From the NCBI GenBank assembly GCA_013423325.1, contig BLJB01000029.1, positions 62,141 to 126,140 on the forward strand: a stretch of 64,000 nucleotides of DNA. Reading direction: 5' to 3'. Position numbers and translations under genes: made by a program. This document shows positions 24,375-33,668 of the stretch, in pieces. The notes under the pieces are model-generated. The model did no database searches. It was not told where the DNA came from and worked only from the letters and a program-made list of their open reading frames with translations. The stretch is from Usnea hakonensis. Lineage: Eukaryota > Ascomycota > Lecanoromycetes > Lecanorales > Parmeliaceae. The number at the start of each line of letters is the position of its first letter. Within the stretch, counting starts at the first letter, position 1.

Positions 24375-25849
24375 ATGCCTACCGATAACGCAGATGTTTT
24401 CGAACTTGTCCAGGCAATAGGCGACCTGGTACCCGCTTTGCCATACAGCGGATGTTCATTGACCAGCGCGAAACGTGCAGAGCTAGTCAAACATGCCGAA
24501 AGACTTGCGTTTGCGGCCAGAGAGCCCGCAGAGAATTTGTACCTCCAGTCCACTCAGGTCCGATCATCCTGCCCATGTACGTGTCAGCAAAGAGTATGCT
24601 TTTGACTTGTTTTACTATTCAGACAGCCCAAAACTCCGCCATCAGGACTGCTATCAACATGGGGGTGTTCGAAAAGATACCTCCTTGCGGCAGTAGCATC
24701 AACGTGATAGATCTCGCTTCGGAACTTGGTATCGACGCGCGTCTTCTCAGTGAGTCAAAGCAGCAAATGAACAAGAAGAGTACACCATTGGCGCGTCTCG
24801 CTGACAAGAAAATGCTTGAAATCGGTCAGTTCGAATCATGCGTACCCTTGTGAGCTGTCACCTCTTTAGTGAGACATCCCCATCACACTACACCCACAAC
24901 GCCTTCTCCTCCGTCTTCCTCATCCCGGCCAATCGCGACATGTTCAAGCAAAGGTACGACTTAGTAGGTCTCGGCGTGTATAACATGCCTCAATTTCTTG
25001 AGTCTACCCATCATCAGAATCCAACCAATTACCACCGCGGCGCTTTCCAGTATAGCCACAGGACTGATCTCGGCATCTTTGAGTACATGAAAGAAGATCC
25101 AGAGAGGGTCAAATCCTTCGATAGCGCCATGCAGTCCTTGGCGATGATTGACGATGCGGGGAGGAGTGTAGGATCCTTTCCGTTTGATAAGGAGCTAAAA
25201 CCAGAAGAGATACGCGACTCGTACGTGGTGATTGTAGATGTGGGTGGGGGGCGAGGCCAAGCCCTGGAGGCCATTCACGAGGTTTTCCCAAGTCTAAGGG
25301 GCAGGATGGTGTTGCAGGATATCCCCGAAGTGATCGAAGATGCGAAAGCCAGTGGTTTGCCTGGCTTCATTGAGCCTATGGCTGCTTCGTTCTTTGAGCC
25401 TCAGCCAGTCCAAGGTAAGGAATCAGAGCGTCCCCAGCAGGGTGTCGAGCAAATCTCCTTTCAGACCAACTGCTCCCCTTATCGTCGAAAACAATGAAGA
25501 GCGATTGATAGCAGCGGAAACTGATTGTGTCCTAGGAGCCATGATCTATCTCTTCCGCCGCATATTCCATAATTGGTCTGACGACGTCGCGCTCGATATT
25601 CTCCGAAATACGGTCGAGGCTATGAGCTCCAGGTCACGTGTTCTGATCACTAACACGGTGGTACCCACAGTAGATGTACCGCGACATGTAGCTTTGATGG
25701 ATATTAATATGATGAGCTTTGGAGGGATGGAACGGACACAGCTGCAGTGGGAGTGTTTACTCCAGAGAGCTGGCCTAAAGGTGAAAAAGTTCTGGGCTGA
25801 CGACGAGGGAGATTTGCAGAACACGATTGAGGCAGTCCTGGCGTGCTAA
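24375..25849 (+). CDS. SAM-dependent O-methyltransferase (COMT-type)
   Basis: Class I methyltransferase of the plant-COMT/fungal secondary-metabolite type (PF00891-like), transferring a methyl group from S-adenosylmethionine to a hydroxyl of a small molecule. Exons 24375-24557, 24623-24749, 24830-25414 and 25536-25849 give 402 residues. The N-terminal dimerisation/winged-helix region contains TAQNSAIRTAINMGVFEKIP, then IRIMRTLVSCHLF restored by splicing. The SAM-binding loop DVGGGRG is near residues 240-246, followed by VLQDIPEVIEDA. The catalytic His is in FRRIFHNWSDD (about 310). The C-terminus DINMMSFGGMERTQLQWECLLQRAG is typical. No polyketide or peptide synthase lies within the window, so the substrate is unknown; it may be an orphan tailoring enzyme. 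Confidence 0.88.
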
Positions 25850-26358
25850 GAGGGGGAGGCCTTCAACTCCCAGTGCTTATTGCATTTGAAATCTTGAAAA
25901 CTATTTGATAAGTTAAGAGCCGGAAAAAGTTTCATATAAGGGTAAGATGATTCGGCGAGCACCTTCCTTGATAGGATCTACCGAGGCCAATGTAACTATG
26001 TTTCTTTATCAGAAATCAACTAACACTTATACTGTTCCTTACATACCAATACATTGATGGACTTACCTACTATTTGCTACCACCATAAAAGCAATAGTAA
26101 AGACATGGCTAAGCTTTGCGCCATTCTGTCCTTTTCAATATTTCTTTAATGTCTCCTATCTCAACCATTCGAATCACAGGACACTCACTTTGAATTAGTA
26201 TCGACACGTGATCTTCGAAACTTGACGAATATCAATATTTCAAACATCATTTTACTTAAGCTGTTTTTCAGTACTGGGCCACTTAGCAATCAAAGCATTT
26301 CTCCATCCATCATTACCAAGACTCTCAATGCGAATCTTACAGGGCCCCTTCCTCCTTC
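25850..26358. other. Convergent 3' spacer, AT-rich
   Basis: AT-rich spacer between two convergent genes; presumably both 3' ends. No gene seen. Confidence 0.6.
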
Positions 26359-27683
26359 CTAATTATCATAAGTAAAAATGAACCCTCCCCCACAATTTCC
26401 TGCACTCAGACTTCCCAACGAACTAGTGCCCTGGTCCGATAGGTGTACAATGACGATTTCGCCCCCTGAGCAGTTCGTCTCGTAGTCACCATAGTCCAAC
26501 GAGCACTCGTTCGGAGAAAATTCCGCTACTTTGCAGTAGGGATCTGTGATACATGCGACGCAGCAGTCATATGCGTTGTTATCTGGGGTCTGGACGCTCG
26601 CTTGTTTTGTAGCGGGTGTATACTGGTATTGGACGAAGTAGTAACCCTGGGGTGCGGCGATGACATTTTGGGGGCTGCAGGCGGCGTACTATGTATTTAT
26701 GCGGTTAGTCTGGAGTATTTCTCCTTACTGTGGGAGGAATTGGGAAACGGGGGACTGTACGTATGTTGCCGTAGCAGGGGTTACTGTCGCGGTTTGAGTG
26801 ACGGTGGTGGTAGTTGTTGTAGGGCTCGTAATCACAGAAGTCGCGGTCATGGTTTTAGTGACGATAGTACTTATAGACGCAGCGTAAGAGCTTGTGGATG
26901 TGCTGGTCGTGGTCGTGGTTGATGTGACTGTAGATTGAGACGCCGACACTGTGGATGTAGTTGATGCGGTCTCGACAATGGTCGAGGTGGAAAAGACTTC
27001 GATGAGTTCCCCGCAGAGGACTGATGTTGGGTAGTGGGCCGGATAACATATAGGTGTATCCAAGGGACTCATTTGGCAGCTTGATATCCCAGATGGCTTG
27101 GAGCCTCCTCGGGGCTCCAGTGCTGGTGGGTAATTTCCTCCTTTGGGCAAAACAGCCTCGATGACGGCATGTTTGTTGGTAGAAGGAGACGGCACAGGGG
27201 ACGGGTAGGTAAACTTTGCTGGAGGGGGAACGGTGCTTGTCGATTGTGAGACAATTGTCGTCGTAGTAGTATCTGTCGTAAATGTTGACGTGCTCGTTTC
27301 TGAGGATTAGAGATTAGCTCGAGCTACCCATCTTGGATCTCACTTTGCAGGATTCCGTTTTACTTACGAATGACGGTAGAAGTGTCCGTCTTGGTTGAGG
27401 TCAATGTAGAGGCTTTGGTCGTGTAAGCCACACTGGCTCTTACAATTTGGGTGTCGGTAAGAACGGTAGTCTTAGGAGCTGGTGTGACGGTCGTGAGAGG
27501 AGTAGATGTGATCTTCAAAGTCGGATGAAAAGTCAACGCTAGACTATAGGTAGAGCTTGGTACAGGATTCTTGGAGCTGGTGCCGTACTTGGTGGTGCAG
27601 AGCTGATATGAGGTTGAGGACACAGTAGCGAGCGTAGAGCACGCGAACGAAGCGAAGAGTACAAACAAAACAAGAGTATTCAT
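26359..27683 (-). CDS. Secreted Ser/Thr-rich protein with C-terminal Cys domain
   Basis: Exons 27368-27683, 26761-27299 and 26359-26688 give 394 residues. The protein begins MNTLVLFVLFASFACSTLA, a signal peptide. A very long Thr/Ser-rich stalk follows (STSTIVETAS, TVTSTTTTTST, TTTTTTVTQT), interrupted by a small Cys-bearing block (SSCQMSPLDTPICYPAHYP). The C-terminal domain has YAACSPQN, AYDCCVACITDPYCKVAEF and NCSGGEIVIVHLS, a Cys pattern like that of small PAN/apple-type or wall-associated modules in fungal secreted proteins. Spacer length and Thr content suggest a heavily O-glycosylated surface protein; no GPI signal is visible. Two introns are supported by restored frame continuity. Confidence 0.75.
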
Positions 27684-29399
27684 TTTTCCTCCTGGTTTGA
27701 TTTGTGAGTGGGCTGATTGTACTGGTTTGTAGCAAAGAGCAAGTAGGAAGCAGGCCTTGTAGATGCAGAAGGTCAAGTATGGCGGCGTCAGTCGTGCTTT
27801 CTCGAAATGGTGACACCTTTCGTTGGTAAACCGTAGTGATGCTTTAGGGTCATAACACAATAGTCTAGTATCTTCCAAAACGGGCGCCTTGATGAGGGGC
27901 ACAAAGTCGACCTGAGGCTCTCGCGACCGTTGATTCCATAGACTGACTTTTCTATATTGCTTTTCTCGATTTTGCTATTGACGACGCTCAAGAGTCTCAC
28001 CAAGGAACGGAGGCGCTGTAAAGCTCGATAGAACTGATGCCATTGCAATACCATGATGCGTCGTCATAGAAGCCTAAAATCTACATACCAAGTGAGGGGA
28101 ACGAGTCCCTTGCACCGGCCATTGGCAGGATGAATAAAGTGTTATGGTTCCGTGAACCAAGTGTTATGGACCAGATTCTTCTTGTAACACTCACGTGTCA
28201 ACGAAGATTTAGTTCATCATCACAGGTTTGCATTGTAGCGAATTCAGCCTCAAGCCAACCGATGCTAAGCAGCATGAGGTAATCGTACCTGGATGGACAT
28301 ATAACGGGATGGAATTGAAGGGATTCGCTTACCTAGACAACGTACTTTATGCAATAAAATAATAGGTATTCAGATTACTTTAGGGTTTACATCCGTCGTT
28401 TCGTCAACCCTACATCAAGTACCTAAGGTACATACATTATCATTACTGCCTGACCAGCAAGCGTAGTCTCCAAAGCTCTTCAAAGCCGCATCTCAAGAAT
28501 TCCTTACGTTGCGAGTAAGACCACCTCTTAGCGCGGGATCCAGTCAACATCTAATTCCAGCCCCTTACGACGATCCACTGCCTCGGCTAAAGTACTATGC
28601 CATCTTGCTGAAAGCATCTTATTCCAGACGTTCGTGAACTATGCAAGAGTGTTCAACATGGGCTGTTCATTGGAGTCTCGGAAGACGGATATGGCCACTC
28701 GCCACAACTTATTGGAGTACATAACAACCCATGCCTCACCCAAGAACCCGCGTCTCCATGCACCAGACCTGCACCCACAAATCCAAAAGACCTCAAACGT
28801 CAGTGATCCTGCGCGCGGCGCGTCTCTCAAGAAAACAAAAAAGCCAGAGGAATACCAATAAACCACCAGCAGGATTTTTTTCCTCCTCCTCCTTCCCCAT
28901 CTTCCCCGCCTTTCCAACAACCACCCCCAACCCCGGCCCCTCTGCCCCCCCCTCCCACCAAGCCCCCCCACCAGGCTTCCTCACCACTCTTCCTTACCAA
29001 CCCCTCCCCACCCCATTTCCATCCCCAACAAAATTCCCCATCCAGACGCATTAGCAGAAAACCCTCATCGAGGACAAGGAAGGTCCTCGTAATACCCAAC
29101 CATCCACCTCCCCACCCCCATCCCATCCCGCCAGAAAAAAATCCCGCCCAAAGCAAACCAACCTCATATCCCCCACGACGCTAAAATTCCCATCTCCAAC
29201 GGCATGGATGGCCTGCCCAACTCGGCTTAGCGGGAAAGAGCGTTTGGGAAGCCGAGGTCGAAGTTTGGGATTGAGATATCGGCTACCTTGGCAAGGGCTT
29301 TTGAGTAATTATCATATGCTTGATATGGTTGACTTGGGTAATTGAATGACCGGCTTGGGGGTGATGTTGATGGGTGTGGGATATTAGTGTTGGTATCAG

Positions 29400-29431
<32 letters not shown>

Positions 29432-29952
29432 TTGGGAGGGAGGAGAAGAAGAAGAAGAAGAAGAGGAAGAAAAAGAAGAACGAAGAAGAGAGGGAGGGGG
29501 GAATAAAGCTCGTATGATCAGGGACTGGAGATGTGGGTTCTTGGATTTGGATGTGGATATAAATGTGGATATAATACCATCACCATCAGCACAGTACAGG
29601 ATTCAAACAAACGCGTTATCAATCGATCGCACAAGTGGAATATGGACAGCTCAAGTCTCTCGCTTGTAACAATCACTTCTTGAAGATTCCTGTCTGGATC
29701 TGTCTGCTCCCAATAATGGAGCGTATGGAAGCCCGTCCTCTGCCATCTCCGAGCGTTGCACGATTCTCCGGCGCTATGCAATGACCCCTATGGGTGATTT
29801 CAACGACAATGGAGAAGTCGAGCAGTCACCAATCGCTTAGTAGTATCATTTCACTGTCCTGTAAGCTTCACGACCCTGGCGTATGGTCTAGCATTCCTCG
29901 TACGAGCGACCGAGTCCATTTCTCCCTCGATTAGAGCACCCGATTCACCTCC
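27684..29952. other. Intergenic, low complexity
   Basis: About 2.3 kb without a supported gene. The left part is the promoter of the secreted protein. ACCTAAGGTA occurs at 28421-28430. From 28870 to 29160 the strand is extremely C-rich, followed by a GTT run (about 29400-29433) and GAA run (about 29443-29479). Confidence 0.5.
29400..29479. repeat. GTT and GAA microsatellites
   Basis: About eleven GTT units followed, after a short G-rich spacer, by about ten GAA-type units. Confidence 0.85.
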
Positions 29953-30627
29953 TCACCTCACAGGCGGGTTCTCCTCATAATCCGGCGGCTTAACTCCCAA
30001 CCCCGCCATCTGTCTCAACCGCGTCATACCCGTCAACTCCACTCCCTCCCCCCGATCCACATGAGCCCGCTCCGGCTCCTTGACATAAGCCGGGGGCGCT
30101 TCGCCCGCCTCGTCCAACCCCTCCTCCCTGCCCGGCCTCCCTCTCCCTTCCTCATCGGGAAACCCGTACCCGGCCTGCCGATGCCGGGTCCAACTTCTCA
30201 CATCCTCCGAGAGTACATTCTGCTGCATCCTTCGCAATTGGGCCGCCGCTTTCCTCCTCCGCCGGGCGAGAGACCAGTAGATGACGAGCATGGCGATGAC
30301 GAAGACGGCGAGGAGGAGGAAGTAGTAGTTTAGGATGCCATTGTGAGGGCTGGCGGTGTTGTCATCGTGGTTACCGTAACCGGCGGAGTCGGTGGCCGAG
30401 GGGACGGCCGAGGAAGCGGCCGAGGAGGTAAAGGCTGCGGGAACGGTGTCACCGTCGGCGGGGTTGTCGTCGAGTGAGGGTACGGCGGCTGGAGGGGTGG
30501 TGGAGGTTGGTGTTTGCTGGGGTTGAGCAGACAGGCTGCAAGGCTGCGTTGCGAGGAGGACGAGGAGGGAAGGCAGAAGAGAGGATGAGAAGATATTCAT
30601 CGAGCCTAACGATCTGGTGTTCGCCAT
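29953..30627 (-). CDS. Single-pass membrane protein with PY motifs
   Basis: Single exon of 224 residues, starting at the ATG of MANTRSLGSMNIFSSSLLPSLLVLL, which gives a signal sequence (about 1-34). A Ser/Thr/Ala/Pro-rich extracellular stretch (35-95) leads to a transmembrane helix at about 101-120 (YYFLLLAVFVIAMLVIYWSL) followed by a basic stop-transfer ARRRRK. The cytoplasmic tail holds PPAY (178-181) and PPDY (214-217), classic PPxY ligands for WW domains of Rsp5/Nedd4-type ubiquitin ligases. The layout resembles fungal Wsc/Mid2-like sensors or arrestin-pathway cargo adaptors, but without a WSC domain. The precise role is not known. Confidence 0.75.
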   Translation of the reverse strand: MANTRSLGSMNIFSSSLLPSLLVLLATQPCSLSAQPQQTPTSTTPPAAVPSLDDNPADGDTVPAAFTSSAASSAVPSATDSAGYGNHDDNTASPHNGILNYYFLLLAVFVIAMLVIYWSLARRRRKAAAQLRRMQQNVLSEDVRSWTRHRQAGYGFPDEEGRGRPGREEGLDEAGEAPPAYVKEPERAHVDRGEGVELTGMTRLRQMAGLGVKPPDYEENPPVR

Positions 30628-31094
30628 TTTCGGTATGGGAAGGAAAGAAATCGATCGCGTGATGACGGTGACTTCCTCCCGCGGCCAGAGTCTGCGAGGA
30701 CGGAGCAACTCGAAGGAAAAAGGAAGAAAAAGGAATTGAAGGAATGAATGGATGGATGGATGTAGGGAAGGATGCAGCCTCACACCATGCTCAACAGAGG
30801 GAAACAGGGAGGTTCATGACGGGCGAATGTGTGACATGTACTTGACGAAGAAACCGAAGAAACGTTTGGGAAGAATGAGTGGTGGAACGGTCAAGAGAAA
30901 GTCGTCCGGATGTCATCGGAATCTACCATTCAGCTTTAACTTTACTTTATCCTTACTATTTTTCTCAGCCTTACATAAAATCATAAAATAAACCTCAAAG
31001 TATGCATAAATCCGCTAAACCCTTCTCCCGACCCTCAAACGGCAATCCCTTTCTCTACTCCATACAAACCCTCACCCCCAACTCAGCCCAAAAG
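30628..31094. other. Divergent promoter region, no gene
   Basis: The 467 bases between the membrane-protein gene (-) and TFB5 (+) are probably a shared bidirectional promoter. Confidence 0.5.
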
Positions 31095-31490
31095 ATGCCC
31101 AAAGCCGTCAAAGGTATCCCACCCCTTCCCCCAAAACCATTTACACATTCAAAAAAAAACAACCGCTAACCCTCTCCCCTCCCACCAGGCGTCCTCGTCT
31201 CCTGCGACCCCTCCATCAAAGCCATAATCCTAAAAATCGACTCCTCCAACCACGACTACATAGTCGAAGACCTGGACGACCAAACACTCGTCATCAAAGA
31301 GAGTCAACTACCAAAGCTAAAAGCGCGGCTCGAGGAGGTGAGTTGAGTGCCCCTAGCTCAAAGAGGGCCCTCTTAGGAAGGAAACAGAGCCAGAGAGACC
31401 CCTATAAAAAGTAGATGGTACTAATGACCTGTGCGTGCAAAGGAGCTCGAAAACACTCAGCAGATGCCTGACGACAGTGCTTCCGATTGA
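31095..31490 (+). CDS. TFB5: TFIIH subunit Tfb5 (p8/TTDA)
   Basis: Smallest subunit of general transcription and DNA-repair factor TFIIH; in the nucleus it binds and stabilises Tfb2/p52 and supports nucleotide excision repair. Exons 31095-31113, 31189-31337 and 31443-31490 give 71 residues, matching the ~70-residue family. The protein reads MPKAVKGVLVSCDPSIKAII, then LDDQTLVIKESQLPKLKARL and ends ELENTQQMPDDSASD; GVLxxCDPSxKxxI and the DDxxLVIxE segment are diagnostic. The first exon is only 19 nt, so automatic annotation may miss it. The second half of the gene is tandemly duplicated just downstream, offering a second terminal exon that codes the same last 15 residues. Confidence 0.93.
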
Positions 31491-31865
31491 ACACCATACC
31501 ACCAAACATCAATACGTCAGACGAGAGGTAACGCGGTGTCTGTTAAGGAGCAGCATCGCGGCGAAACAGGAAACCCTTCCTAAAAAACCCTCCCCTTACA
31601 ATCGAAATCTCGACGACCAAACGCTCCTCATCTCAGAGAGTCAAATACCAAAGCTAAAAGCGCGGCTCGAGGAGGTGAGTCGAGAGAGAGAGACCCCCCC
31701 CCCAAATAACGCTCCGGGCAAATATCACTAACAAACCTGACCAACCCAGGAACTCGAGAACACGCAACAAATGCCCGACGACAGTGCTTCCGATTGAACA
31801 CCATACCACAAAACATCAATCCGTCAGACGAGAGGTAACGCGGTGTCTATCGAAGAGCAGCAGCC
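31275..31865 (+). repeat. Tandem duplication of the TFB5 3' part
   Basis: The end of TFB5 exon 2, its donor, exon 3 and about 60 bases of 3' sequence (31275-31560) recur at 31612-31865. In the second copy exon 2 has three amino-acid changes, while the terminal exon (31750-31797) differs at six positions, all synonymous. The second copy has no start or 5' half, so alone it is a truncated copy. Confidence 0.85.
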
Positions 31866-32581
31866 CAGCGGAGAAGGAGGAGGAGGAGGAGGGAAGGGTA
31901 TGCTTGAAAGAGCTACACTTACAACCCATCTCCCAAGACGAGAGACGGAAGGGCGAGTGAAACGGGAAAGAAAGATAGGGAGCTCGCAACCTCCCCCCTC
32001 CCACAACCCCAGTGTACCCTCTCAAATTTCCCACAACACAACACCACACCCCAAAACACTCCCCCTCAGCCAGGAGTCAACACACCCTCCATCACGTCGG
32101 AAAACCCACCAACCCCGACGACGAGGAAGACAAGCGAAGCGAAGCGAAGGAAATTTCCTGAAAAAAAAAACCGCCGCACACTCATGATACATCTCCCTCT
32201 CCCTCTCCCTCGAGATCATCGCCTTTCGCGAAAGGAAAAAAGTGGAATAGATAAATAAATAAATCACTCACTCACTCACTCACTCAAAACACAATCCATA
32301 CAAATCTCCACCCATTACTCCCACTCCATCCCGATCTTCTGATAGATACTCTCCTCTAAAGATTTCAGTCGTGAGGGAGGGAGGGAGTGAGGGAGGGAGG
32401 GAGTACTACATACTACATACAAACGCCACGCACACAACACAACACAACACACAACATAGAAGACCATCCTCATTCACCTCTGCGGTAGTATTCAATCACA
32501 AATCACCAAATACCACTCCCCCACTCCACCAGACCACCAAACCATAAGCCACACCTTCCTTCCTTCCTTCCCTCAAAGCAC

Positions 32582-32629
32582 AGTATAGTATAGTATAGTA
32601 TAGTATAGTATAGTATAGTATAGTATAGC
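32582..32629. repeat. ATAGT pentanucleotide microsatellite
   Basis: About nine tandem copies of a TATAG/ATAGT unit followed by imperfect CACAG units. Confidence 0.9.
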
Positions 32630-33122
32630 ACAGCACAGCACAGCTCGCCATCTCCACTCCTCCTCAAAACAAACCCTAACACTCTCAGTCGTATACAAGG
32701 TACATACATCCATCCATACTCCCTTCCAGTCCAATCTACACTACAGTGCGATAATAAAAATGTTTCGTCCACGGACTAGCAGAAGAGTCTGATTTCCTCC
32801 GATGCCAACACTCATATAAGTAGATAGATAGATAGCATAGCTATACACACACACGGAACGGACGGACGGACCTTCACCGGGTGGGTGGTATATTATGAAT
32901 GAACGAGATGCTAATAGTACCCACCAGACCAGACCAGGGTATATACATAGCGCACACACATACATCCTCTTCCCTCTCCAAACCGACTATCGCACCCCAG
33001 GCCCCCTTCCTCCCACATCTCCCCTCCCATTTCCACCCGACCATCTCTCCTCATCTCATCTCCGCCAGCCCAGCCCAGTAACATCATCATCAGGCACAGG
33101 CATACAAAAACCCCAACCCCAA

Positions 33123-33390
33123 CCCCAATCCCATATCCCCGTCTTCAATCACGCGCGACCTTATCCCCATCAAGACCATCGTCACGGAATGCACACGCAT
33201 CAGGGCATAGGAGATCCCCGCCCCAATCCCATAGCCCCGTCTTCAATCAAGCAAGACCTTATCCCCTTCAAGACCATCGTCACGGAATGCACAAGCATCA
33301 GGGCATAGGAGATCCCCGCCCCAATCCCATATACCCGTCTTCAATCAAGCAAGTCATCATCACGGAATGCACAAGCGACAGGTCACCAGG
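33123..33390. repeat. 98-bp minisatellite, about 2.7 copies
   Basis: Units begin CCCCAATCCCATA at 33123, 33221 and 33319. The first two are nearly identical over 98 bases; the third lost about 26 internal bases. Confidence 0.85.
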
Positions 33391-33668
33391 TATCAACGTT
33401 TCACATCGGCGTGAAGGAGACCGTCCGAGAAGAACAGAATAGAATAGAATAGAGCAGAGATCAAAGGAAAATCTAGTATTTGCTGTCTACATGCTCTAGA
33501 AAGTGCACTTCTCTCGGGCATCTTGAAGTAACAACCTCGGGCTTGGCAACCCCCTTACCATCAGCTCTCGTGTGAGAAACGTTCAGTGTTTGTATTTGTA
33601 TTTGTGTCGAAAGGCCGTAAACTGAGAGTTAGCGACAGTCTAGAGAGAGAGATTCCAACGATTTAGGT

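Larger units (their letters stand above)
31866..33668. other. Repeat-rich intergenic region
   Basis: About 1.8 kb with no supported gene and the densest repeats of the window: A run at 32161-32170, CTC-rich and ACTC runs (about 32190-32285), GGGA units near 32375-32401, ATAGT run (about 32582-32629), GATA units near 32823-32834, a 98-bp minisatellite, and GAATA units near 33430-33450. Confidence 0.6.

Noticed and set aside
24375..25849. Secondary-metabolite cluster around the methyltransferase and the SnoaL-like gene.
   Set aside because: The two genes are 16 kb apart with housekeeping genes such as SNF1 between them, and no synthase is present.
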